From: Candidatus Aminicenantota bacterium
GTDB taxonomy: Bacteria; Acidobacteriota; Aminicenantia; UBA2199
Length of the DNA stretch: 6,713 bases
Assembly: GCA_020355945.1 (NCBI GenBank)
Contig: CP070627.1
Span: 6,292,383 to 6,299,095, forward strand
Reading direction: 5' to 3'
The notes below the pieces were generated by a model. It made no database searches. It was not told where the DNA came from and worked only from the letters and a program-made list of their open reading frames with translations. The stretch's first letter is position 1; each line of letters begins with the position of its first letter. The translations under genes were made by a program, and so were the position numbers. Of this stretch, positions 1-4,843 are shown piece by piece.

Positions 1-219
1 ATGGTCACCGGTAAAATCGCTTTTCCCGGGGATACGGCAAACGAAATCATGAAGCAAGTACTTGATATCACTCCGATTGAGCCCTATCGATTTCGGCCGG
101 ATATTCCCGGGGAATTGAATGATTTAATCATGAAAATGCTGGAAAAGGATAAGGAATCAAGGCCTGTGATAAATGATGTTTTTGAAAACCTGCAAAAGAT
201 ACAAGATACAATTGCATAA
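1..219 (+). CDS. Ser/Thr protein kinase (Hanks type), C-terminal end only
   Basis: This is the last 72 codons of a gene that enters from the left edge; the ATG at base 1 is an internal methionine, not a supported start. The residues match the end of a eukaryotic-like kinase domain: a VTGKIAFPG stretch like the usual 'LTG.pPF.G' of subdomain X, then IPGELNDLIMKMLEKD and the subdomain XI arginine in ESRP, then a final helix. The catalytic loop, the ATP site and any regulatory domain lie outside the window. Known members phosphorylate Ser/Thr on partner proteins; the substrate cannot be told here. The protein stops 14 residues after the ESRP motif, so no C-terminal sensor, TPR or PASTA part follows the kinase. 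It converges on the small minus-strand gene at 311-445. Confidence 0.85.
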   Translation: MVTGKIAFPGDTANEIMKQVLDITPIEPYRFRPDIPGELNDLIMKMLEKDKESRPVINDVFENLQKIQDTIA

Positions 220-240
220 TCCGGAGCTATCCGACCCCCG

Positions 241-286
241 ATTCCGATTCAATCGTCCACTTTTTCGTGGACGATTGCGCCGGAAT
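241..286. other. Two-tier hairpin between convergent genes
   Basis: A perfect 10-bp stem (251-260 with 267-276, AATCGTCCAC against its complement) encloses a 6-base loop. It is extended outward by a second 6-bp stem (241-246 with 281-286, ATTCCG/CGGAAT) across a 4x4 internal loop. It sits between the kinase stop and the stop of the small peptide gene, so it may end or stabilise transcripts from both sides. Neither strand has a T-run after the stem, so it is not a standard intrinsic terminator. A second copy of GTGGACGA at 289-296 could pair with 253-260 instead, giving an alternative fold. Confidence 0.6.
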
Positions 287-310
287 CTGTGGACGAATTG
301 AGCGGAATGC

Positions 311-445
311 CTAACACCGTCTCTCAGGTTTCAAGATGATTTCTCCTCCTCTTACCTTTGATTCTTGGTCGATTGTCAGCCTGTCAATTTCTTCTTCGTC
401 GACTGTTAGCTTTTCAAAAACGATTTCTTTGTTATTGTCATCCAT
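311..445 (-). CDS. Small RiPP-precursor-like peptide (44 aa)
   Basis: The 44-codon frame runs from ATG (445-443) to TAG (313-311). Start choice is strong: AAGGAGGT at 458-451 lies 5 bases upstream, and a sigma-54-type promoter lies 40 bases upstream. The first 32 residues are rich in Asp/Glu and contain two imperfect 10-residue units, KLTVDEEEID (12-21) and RLTIDQESKV (22-31). Then come RGG (32-34) and a ten-residue tail, EIILKPERRC. The pattern 'KL-x-acidic-I-x-x-L-x-acidic-V-x-GG' recalls leader peptides of Gly-Gly natural-product precursors common in Bacteroidota and Acidobacteriota. The tail has one Cys and no Ser or Thr, so a lanthionine ring could not form; another modification, a disulfide partner or a decayed core are options. 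No maturation or export gene is visible. It could also be a non-RiPP small acidic protein. The gene is well supported; the class is an inference. Confidence 0.75.
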   Translation of the reverse strand: MDDNNKEIVFEKLTVDEEEIDRLTIDQESKVRGGEIILKPERRC

Positions 446-450
446 TTTTT

Positions 451-458
451 ACCTCCTT
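451..458 (-). promoter_or_regulatory. Perfect Shine-Dalgarno of the small peptide gene
   Basis: AAGGAGGT on the minus strand, followed by five A's and the ATG at 445. It is the strongest ribosome-binding site in the window and is the main reason to accept the 44-codon frame as a translated gene. Confidence 0.85.
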
Positions 459-484
459 CGGACTCGATCAGCCCAAATCATATT

Positions 485-502
485 TAGCAATTTTTGTACC
501 AA
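485..502 (-). promoter_or_regulatory. Sigma-54 (-24/-12) promoter of the small peptide gene
   Basis: The minus strand reads TTGGTAC, five A's, then TTGCTA. This matches the sigma-54 consensus TGGCAC-N5-TTGC in every core position but one (T for C in the -24 box), with the exact required spacing and both invariant GG and GC doublets. Counting 12 bases on from the GC puts transcription start near 475. That gives a leader of about 30 bases with the Shine-Dalgarno in place. The neighbouring enhancer-binding protein gene makes a functional site much more likely. Sigma-54 promoters need such an activator and ATP hydrolysis to open. Confidence 0.75.
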
Positions 503-523
503 CTGTGACTATTTACGAATATC

Positions 524-537
524 CCTTATTGATAAGG
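524..537. promoter_or_regulatory. Palindrome CCTTAT-TG-ATAAGG upstream of the sigma-54 promoter
   Basis: A perfect 6+6 dyad with a 2-base spacer, at about -49 to -62 from the predicted start of the small peptide gene. It contains the same CCTTAT half found in the two direct repeats at 657-690. It is a plausible regulator-binding site, close to the promoter compared with usual enhancer distances. Confidence 0.5.
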
Positions 538-579
538 TTTTTGGAATATTACCTCCCTTTCGGGATCAAAAATAAATCC

Positions 580-592
580 CCCTATAAAGAGA
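580..592. promoter_or_regulatory. Degenerate copy of the CCTTATAnGGAGA element
   Basis: CCCTATAAAGAGA matches the 678-690 copy at 10 of 13 positions, at about -105 to -117 from the predicted sigma-54 start. As a single degenerate copy it is weak evidence alone; it is listed because it shares the gap with the other copies. Confidence 0.3.
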
Positions 593-635
593 CTACTTCA
601 ATGGGAAAAAAAGAAAACAGTCAATTATTTAATTA

Positions 636-648
636 TATCAATGATTTT
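636..648 (+). promoter_or_regulatory. Possible IHF-like bend site
   Basis: TATCAATGATTTT fits the IHF consensus WATCAANNNNTTR at all fixed positions except the last. It lies between the two direct-repeat sites (657-690) and the sigma-54 promoter, where DNA bending would help an activator reach the polymerase. AT-rich DNA gives such matches by chance, so this is tentative. Confidence 0.25.
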
Positions 649-656
649 GGGAGTCG

Positions 657-690
657 CCTTATATGGAGACACAATTTCCTTATAGGGAGA
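657..690. promoter_or_regulatory. Candidate enhancer: two direct repeats 21 bp apart
   Basis: CCTTATATGGAGA (657-669) and CCTTATAGGGAGA (678-690) differ at one base of 13 and start exactly 21 bp apart, two helical turns, so bound proteins would sit on the same face of the DNA. Each core has the partial dyad CCnTATAnGG. They lie at about -182 to -215 from the predicted sigma-54 start, a usual distance for upstream activating sequences, and immediately after the stop of the activator gene. The likely ligand is that activator. Confidence 0.5.
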
Positions 691-691
691 T

Positions 692-2104
692 TCAAATATT
701 CAAACGATTTCCGTTCAAGAATTTCATAAATTTTTTATATTCACTGTCCTTAAGATTAAACAATTCCAATACATTTTTATATTTTCCATCGGACTGGTCC
801 AGCCCCCATTTGATGATTTCTTGTACTTCCTCCCGGTTTAAGTCCCGATCCAGAAAAGGTTTTTTAACGGTCTCCCAGAAGCTTTTACCCGCCTGGATAT
901 CCTTCCAGATTTGTTCAATCTTTTCCCTTTGTTGATCAAACACTTTTTTGGATTGGCTTTGCTTAATAATATCCCGGATATTTTTGCCGGTGATTGGGCT
1001 GTCCATGAGTATCCCCGCCCGGAGAAGAACCGTTATCAATTCCCTGACATTACCGGGCCAGTCATGGTTGCAAACAGCTTCCCAAAACCCTTTGCCAATT
1101 TCTTTTCCTTTTAGCAGCTGCTGCATTTCCAATACCAGGGCTTTGATATCCGGTTTACGTTTTCGCAGGGGTGGAATCTCGATTTCCAACACCTGCAAGC
1201 GAAAGTACAAATCTTCCCGAAATTCTTTCATTTCAATGGCTTTTTGTAGATCTTTGTTAGTGGCGGCAATAATCCGCACATCTGCTTCTTTTTCAGTGGA
1301 ATCTCCCAGGACCACGTATTTTTTTGTTTCAATAAATCTTAACAGTTTTGCCTGGAAAACAATGGGGACTTCTGATATTTCGTCAAAAAATAAGGTCCCG
1401 CCTCTGGCTTCATCAATAAACCCTTTTTTATCAAACCTGGCATCTGTAAAGGCTCCTTTTTTATGCCCGAATAGTTCACTTTCAAACAGGGTATCCGGTA
1501 TTGCCGGGGTATGAAGGGTAAAGAATTTTCCCTTCCTGCCGGAGTATTTATGAATCAATTCGGCAATATGACTTTTTCCTACGCCTGTTTCCCCAAGGAG
1601 TAAAACCGGTTCGTCTTCCAGGGAATATTTTAACACCAGTTCCCTTATTTTCTTTATCTCTTCACTGGTTCCGGTGATTCCCCCGATGGTGATTTCGTTT
1701 TCTTTAATTTGTTCGATCATCTCTCCCAGTAATTCACCCATGAATTTGAACATTTCACGGTCTGATTGACTGAAGGACTCTTTTGTTCCGCTGTCGATAT
1801 ACAGGTAAAAGTGATCGCTCACCGGTTGAATCATCAGGCATTTTACTTTCAGAACAGTGGCAGATTCAGGGAAACCATTTACTGATGAGGATATTAAAAC
1901 ATCTTCTTTTTCAATGGCATCCCTATTTTTTAGCGTTTGTTTAATATGGCTTTTGGGGAATCCCTCTCCTTGCTCGATGGTTTTGCCAATGATGGTTCTT
2001 CCTTTATACCACAGGATTTCACCGTCTTTGTTATAGAGCATGGCCAGAGAGACTTCTTTTTCTTTTAATCGGTCCCAGACTTTTGTTTTAATGCTTTCAA
2101 TCAT
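692..2104 (-). CDS. Sigma-54-dependent enhancer-binding transcriptional activator
   Basis: A 470-aa AAA+ activator that would remodel sigma-54 RNA polymerase by ATP hydrolysis. Residues 1-135 look like a GAF-type sensory region. The central domain has Walker A GETGVGKS (171-178), the sigma-54 contact loop as GAFTDA (217-222; usual GAFTGA, with the key F and T kept), Walker B GGTLFFDE (235-242), sensor I around ATN (281-283), the arginine-finger stretch FREDLYFRL (295-303) and sensor II WPGNVREL (349-356). The C-terminal part (about 385-470) is longer and more divergent than a normal Fis domain, but 424-462 has the spacing of a Fis-like helix-turn-helix. No receiver domain is present, so a ligand or partner protein, not phosphorylation, probably sets its activity. 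The start ATG follows AAAGGAG with normal spacing. Its neighbour downstream on the same strand has a sigma-54 promoter, its likely target. Confidence 0.92.
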   Translation of the reverse strand: MIESIKTKVWDRLKEKEVSLAMLYNKDGEILWYKGRTIIGKTIEQGEGFPKSHIKQTLKNRDAIEKEDVLISSSVNGFPESATVLKVKCLMIQPVSDHFYLYIDSGTKESFSQSDREMFKFMGELLGEMIEQIKENEITIGGITGTSEEIKKIRELVLKYSLEDEPVLLLGETGVGKSHIAELIHKYSGRKGKFFTLHTPAIPDTLFESELFGHKKGAFTDARFDKKGFIDEARGGTLFFDEISEVPIVFQAKLLRFIETKKYVVLGDSTEKEADVRIIAATNKDLQKAIEMKEFREDLYFRLQVLEIEIPPLRKRKPDIKALVLEMQQLLKGKEIGKGFWEAVCNHDWPGNVRELITVLLRAGILMDSPITGKNIRDIIKQSQSKKVFDQQREKIEQIWKDIQAGKSFWETVKKPFLDRDLNREEVQEIIKWGLDQSDGKYKNVLELFNLKDSEYKKFMKFLNGNRLNI

Positions 2105-2131
2105 GGAAATCTCCTTTTTTTTGCTTTATTC

Positions 2132-2160
2132 AATATAATTGAAATTTTTATTATTGTCAA
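2132..2160 (-). promoter_or_regulatory. Sigma-70 promoter of the activator gene
   Basis: The minus strand has a perfect -35 TTGACA (2160-2155), a 17-bp spacer and a -10 TATATT (2137-2132). Start is expected near 2125, giving a leader of about 20 bases that includes the Shine-Dalgarno. The activator should therefore be made under ordinary growth, with its activity controlled afterwards. Confidence 0.75.
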
Positions 2161-2170
2161 ATATAGAAAA

Positions 2171-2234
2171 TTTTCCCTATCCCTTTTTTTCTTTTTTTTC
2201 TTTTTTCTTTTTTTACTTGACTTTTTTTTCCTGT
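2171..2234. repeat. Homopyrimidine/homopurine tract between divergent promoters
   Basis: The plus strand is almost only T and C, with 35 pyrimidines in a row at 2180-2214 and long T-runs split by single C's. It lies between the divergent promoters of the activator and the 246-aa gene. Such A-tract DNA is stiff or curved and can act like an UP element or exclude proteins; the run is also prone to slippage length changes. The role is inferred. Confidence 0.6.
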
Positions 2235-2245
2235 TGGGATACAAA
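2217..2245 (+). promoter_or_regulatory. Candidate sigma-70 promoter of the 246-aa gene
   Basis: TTGACT (2217-2222), a 17-bp spacer and TACAAA (2240-2245; 4 of 6 to TATAAT). Start would be near 2252. The -35 is good and the -10 is weak, so moderate or regulated expression is likely. Confidence 0.5.
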
Positions 2246-2270
2246 AAGGGGGTAAAAGGTTTAATATAAA

Positions 2271-3011
2271 ATGGAGATAATACCGATTCGATACTACTTT
2301 AGATTTGGGGATAGGCCGGATGCGCCGGATGCGGTGGAAGAAGTCTTTGATTTGCAGTTGGATGCCAAAACCCTGGAATTGCAAGATAATATCCCCAAAA
2401 TTTTGCCGGACTGGACTAAACTTGACTTTTACCAGTGTTCCAATTGCCCGTTAGACGTGCGAAAGCATCCTTTCTGCCCTTTAGCTGCTAACCTGGTTAA
2501 CGTGGTCAATCGATTCGATTCACTTTTCTCCTATTATGAGACCAATTTGGTGGTTACCACAAAAGAGCGGATGATTTCCCAGGTAACAACGGTTCAACGA
2601 GCATTGGGTTCCTTAATGGGTCTGGTGATTGCCACCTGTGGGTGTCCTCATACGGTCTTCTTCAAGCCTATGGCTCGATTTCATCTACCTTTGGCCAATA
2701 ACCAGGAGACTGTCTATCGTGCAGCCTCCATGTATTTACTGGCACAGTATTTTATGCAAAAGGAAGGTAAACCCGTGGATTGGGAATTAAAGGGTTTGGA
2801 AGATATCTACAATAATATCCAATTGGTAAATTATACGATTGCTGAGCGTCTGCGAGCCGCCACCAGATCGGATTCGGTTTTGAATGCCCTGGTAGAACTG
2901 GATATCTTTGCCCAGACCCTATCCCTGGTTATTGAAGATTCCCTGGAAGATATTCGCTTCCTCTTCGATTCCTATTTAGCAAAAAAAAATAAAAAGGGAA
3001 AAGAAAAATAG
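2271..3011 (+). CDS. Conserved Cys-rich protein of unknown function (DUF6901-like)
   Basis: A 246-aa soluble protein with no signal peptide or membrane segment. I recognise the layout of an uncharacterised conserved family (I believe DUF6901, from memory): a CxxC pair at C56/C59, then HPFCPLA with C69, a CGC pair at C123/C125, then PMARFHLPLA (133-142), the run YRAASMYLLAQYF and a helical C-terminal half with NALVELD. Five Cys and H66/H138 at motif positions suggest metal or Fe-S binding or redox chemistry, but no function is known to me. The last dozen residues are a Lys-rich tail. The start ATG is the only good one; the Shine-Dalgarno (AAAAGG, 11 bases away) is weak. It is divergent from the activator gene across 166 bp, and the PilZ gene downstream has its own promoter. 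Confidence 0.85.
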   Translation: MEIIPIRYYFRFGDRPDAPDAVEEVFDLQLDAKTLELQDNIPKILPDWTKLDFYQCSNCPLDVRKHPFCPLAANLVNVVNRFDSLFSYYETNLVVTTKERMISQVTTVQRALGSLMGLVIATCGCPHTVFFKPMARFHLPLANNQETVYRAASMYLLAQYFMQKEGKPVDWELKGLEDIYNNIQLVNYTIAERLRAATRSDSVLNALVELDIFAQTLSLVIEDSLEDIRFLFDSYLAKKNKKGKEK

Positions 3012-3032
3012 TCATTTTTTTGCCCGGGACTC

Positions 3033-3061
3033 TTGAATTATTCCGTGGAATTTTGTATAAC
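3033..3061 (+). promoter_or_regulatory. Sigma-70 promoter with a dyad in its spacer, upstream of the PilZ gene
   Basis: TTGAAT (3033-3038), 17-bp spacer, TATAAC (3056-3061). Inside the spacer is the perfect dyad ATTCC-GT-GGAAT (3040-3051). A protein bound there would block or re-set polymerase, so this is a candidate operator. Start is expected near 3068, about 36 bases before the PilZ ATG. Confidence 0.65.
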
Positions 3062-3103
3062 ATAATAATAATTTAAATTTTGAATTGCTAGATGAGGCGA
3101 AAT

Positions 3104-3499
3104 ATGGGACATGCAAGTGATGATTTTGAGAACAATGATATTGAAGTAAATAGATTTGAGAATAATGAGCCGCCACCAGGTGGATTCGATTCGAATTTCA
3201 AGCAGGAAAGAAGAAACACCAAGCGATTTGATGAAAGACTTTCCGCCAGGATTGAAAATGAGAAATGTGTGGTCTTAAATGTTTCCAATCGGGGTGTTTT
3301 GCTGCAAACCACGATGCCGGTCTATTTTTTCCCCCTTTCCAAAACCATTGAATTTGAACTTCAAGTGGAGGAGGAATGGATCCATATTATAGGGAAAGTC
3401 ATGTGGGTCCAGAGTGACGTGCTGCATTCAAAAATTGGCTTATTTATCCAGCATGCACCGGAGCCCTATTTTAATTTTTTAAAAAATCTTTATGAGTAA
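3104..3499 (+). CDS. PilZ-domain c-di-GMP-binding protein
   Basis: A 131-aa protein with a disordered acidic, Asn-rich N-terminus holding two FENN copies, then a single PilZ domain to the end. Both c-di-GMP motifs are intact: RxxxR as R-N-T-K-R (residues 37-41) and N/DxSxxG as NVSNRG (59-64). The barrel ends with a GKVMWVQ strand and a KIGLFIQ strand, as is usual for PilZ. Such proteins pass the c-di-GMP signal to motility, adhesion or secretion machinery; the partner is unknown. I prefer the ATG at 3104 over the in-frame ATG at 3092, because GAGG at 3094-3097 gives 3104 a Shine-Dalgarno 6 bases away, while 3092 has none. It forms an operon with the short exported protein that follows within 9 bases. 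Confidence 0.88.
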   Translation: MGHASDDFENNDIEVNRFENNEPPPGGFDSNFKQERRNTKRFDERLSARIENEKCVVLNVSNRGVLLQTTMPVYFFPLSKTIEFELQVEEEWIHIIGKVMWVQSDVLHSKIGLFIQHAPEPYFNFLKNLYE

Positions 3500-3508
3500 G
3501 TGTTGACC

Positions 3509-3826
3509 ATGATTATCAGATTATTCAGATTTTTGTTTATTGTGATGATTTTGTTGGGATTGGTATTGACTGCTGTTTGTAAGAAGAGTGAGGAAGGGGA
3601 TAGTTTGGATGCGGCCACGCGGCTGAAGATTGCCCGGACAGCCGGATACACTGCTGCCACTGTCGCTGACCTGGCTGGTAAGGTTTTTGGCAATGCCATT
3701 GGCATCATCGGTGGTGGTGTTGATTCCAGGGCTGATGGTCCAGTGACCGACGATTTCTCTTATGATCCCAACACCGGATGGTGGAGTTTTTCTATTAACC
3801 TGGAAACCGGTAATATTAGCTATTAG
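3509..3826 (+). CDS. Short exported or lipoprotein-like protein, possibly truncated
   Basis: A 105-aa protein of no family I recognise. A positively charged start (MIIRLFR) leads into a hydrophobic stretch to about residue 23, then C24 in LTAVC followed by KK. This resembles a lipoprotein signal, but Val just before the Cys is unusual, so plain export or a membrane anchor is possible. The mature part has an Ala/Gly-rich helix (about 34-65) and a Gly/Asp-rich C-terminus with an NTGWWSFSINLETGNIS strand pair. It begins 9 bases after the PilZ stop with no clear Shine-Dalgarno, so it is probably translated by coupling; a GTG at 3500 is an alternative start adding 3 residues. The reading frame stays open for 15 more codons after the TAG, so the stop may be recent. 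Confidence 0.65.
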   Translation: MIIRLFRFLFIVMILLGLVLTAVCKKSEEGDSLDAATRLKIARTAGYTAATVADLAGKVFGNAIGIIGGGVDSRADGPVTDDFSYDPNTGWWSFSINLETGNISY

Positions 3827-3874
3827 CCGCAGACAGTCTACCCGGTGAGTCAGCAGGAATTCAGCAGTAAATAA
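3827..3874 (+). other. In-frame extension after the TAG of the short exported protein
   Basis: After TAG at 3824-3826 the same frame gives 15 sense codons (PQTVYPVSQQEFSSK) and then TAA at 3872-3874, just before the terminator hairpin. This could be the old C-terminus cut off by a nonsense change, or simple chance, since 15 open codons are common. Confidence 0.3.
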
Positions 3875-3883
3875 TCCCTCCTT

Positions 3884-3918
3884 CCAGTAGAGCTCTTGTG
3901 GCTCTGTGGCTATTTTTT
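3884..3918 (+). terminator. Intrinsic terminator of the PilZ operon
   Basis: CCA-TAGAGC (3884-3893, with G3887 bulged) pairs with GCTCTGTGG (3901-3909) as a 9-bp stem including one G-U pair, around a 7-base loop. It is followed by CTA and six T's (3913-3918). It overlaps the last codons of the convergent methyltransferase gene, so the two transcripts meet in a very short gap. Confidence 0.65.
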
Positions 3919-4701
3919 CTCGTGGACCATGGGGACGAACATGACACTGAGATCGTCTTCTTTTTTCACCTTTCCTTTGATTTTCCTTAGAATCACCAGC
4001 CGCTGCCGGTAAGGCCGTCCTACGGGCAGGATCATCCGCCCGCCTTCTTTGAGCTGTTCTACCAATTTTTGCGGCACTTTTTCCGGGGCACAGGTGACAA
4101 TAACAACATCAAAGGGCGCATGTTCCGGCCAACCTTTATACCCGTCTCCCCGGAGAACCTGTACATTATCATACCCTTCGGATTTCAGCGCTTTTTTAGC
4201 ATGGGCTGCCAATTCAGGGATAATCTCAATGCTGTAGACTTTGGTTCCCAGTTCTGCCAGGATTGCTGCCTGGTAACCGGACCCCGTACCGATTTCCAGT
4301 ACTTTTTCACCGGGGTTGACCTTCATCTTTTCGGTCATGTAAGCCACGATAAAGGGTTGGGAAATGGTTTGGCCGTAACCGATGGGGCAGGGGTGGTCGC
4401 CATAAGCATTGACCCTGCGGCGGTAGTTTTCCGGGATATACATATGGCGGCGTACTTTTTCCATGGCGGTTAATACGGGTTTATCTTTGATACCGTAAAA
4501 TTGCAGCAGCCGCACCATTCGCAGTCGATCCCGGAGGTAATGGTTTCCTGTTTGATTTTGGTCTGTTTGGCCTGACAGGCTCTTTATTTGCCTGTCTTCG
4601 TCCGCTGGCGGTTGATGACAGGAAGCGCAAACCACCAGGGACATCAACAATATCATGGCTGAAAACACAGAGATTTTTTTGATTTTACAATTCTTCTTCA
4701 T
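3910..4701 (-). CDS. pcm: Exported protein-L-isoaspartate O-methyltransferase
   Basis: A 263-aa enzyme (EC 2.1.1.77) that uses S-adenosylmethionine to methylate isoaspartyl residues in aged proteins and start their repair. Family motifs: AYGDHPCPIGYGQTISQP (99-116), SAM-binding motif I VLEIGTGSGYQAA (134-146), IE acidic site after VYS (158-159), GDG (185-187), APFDVVIVTCAP (195-206) and LKEGGRMILPVG (218-229). The usual cytosolic enzyme is about 210-220 aa; this one has an extra N-terminus with a Lys-rich start, a hydrophobic core and CASC at 25-28, which looks like a signal peptide, probably a lipoprotein, then a polar linker. It would thus act outside the inner membrane, where the SAM supply is a puzzle. 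A TTG at 4731 would add 10 residues but lies upstream of the predicted transcript start; the ATG at 4701 has AAGGTG 6 bases before it. Confidence 0.92.
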   Translation of the reverse strand: MKKNCKIKKISVFSAMILLMSLVVCASCHQPPADEDRQIKSLSGQTDQNQTGNHYLRDRLRMVRLLQFYGIKDKPVLTAMEKVRRHMYIPENYRRRVNAYGDHPCPIGYGQTISQPFIVAYMTEKMKVNPGEKVLEIGTGSGYQAAILAELGTKVYSIEIIPELAAHAKKALKSEGYDNVQVLRGDGYKGWPEHAPFDVVIVTCAPEKVPQKLVEQLKEGGRMILPVGRPYRQRLVILRKIKGKVKKEDDLSVMFVPMVHEKK

Positions 4702-4719
4702 TCCTTTCACCTTGCTGAA

Positions 4720-4748
4720 AAGATAAACCAAAACAAAGAAAAAGTCAA
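4720..4748 (-). promoter_or_regulatory. Sigma-70 promoter of the isoaspartyl methyltransferase gene
   Basis: Minus strand TTGACT (4748-4743), exact 17-bp spacer, TATCTT (4725-4720). Start is expected near 4713, so the leader is only about 12 bases and begins at or just before the Shine-Dalgarno AAGGTG (4713-4708). This fixes the ATG at 4701 as the start. Confidence 0.7.
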
Positions 4749-4843
4749 GTGTTTTTTTTAGATTCCCGCGCTGCGGAGTTATTGGACCAGGCTTTCCGTA
4801 TTCGAATTTCGGATTTAAATTCCATTATTTATAGAACGCTGTA

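Noticed and set aside
311..445. Calling the small peptide a lanthipeptide precursor outright
   Set aside because: The tail has a single Cys and no Ser/Thr, other frames downstream show no Cys-rich core, and no lanthipeptide enzyme is in the window.
336..729. Overlapping plus-strand open frames (336-575 and 358-729, including an ATG at 601)
   Set aside because: They lie opposite the small peptide gene and its promoter region, lack Shine-Dalgarno sites, and their proteins look like antisense translation.
663..1514. Plus-strand frames at 663-935, 911-1114 and 948-1514
   Set aside because: Antisense to the well-supported sigma-54 activator, with no family features.
2157..2384. Minus-strand frame over the polypyrimidine tract
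   Set aside because: Its Lys/Arg-rich end comes from the T/C run, and it overlaps two promoters and the 246-aa gene.
2979..3023. Inverted repeat of A-run and T-run around the stop of the 246-aa gene, as a terminator
   Set aside because: The stem is nearly all A-T with uneven run lengths and no T-tail after it; pairing is likely incidental to the Lys-rich codons.
3088..3312. Minus-strand frame opposite the PilZ gene, and similarly 3490-3708, 4049-4473, 4886-5104 and 6401-6688
   Set aside because: All are shadows of genes with clear family motifs on the other strand.
4702..4731. TTG start at 4731 for the methyltransferase
   Set aside because: It overlaps the -10 box region upstream of the predicted transcript start, while the ATG at 4701 has a Shine-Dalgarno.
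4766..4776. CCGC-GCT-GCGG hairpin after the aminopeptidase gene, as a terminator
   Set aside because: Only 4 pairs, and on the gene's strand it is followed by A's, not T's.
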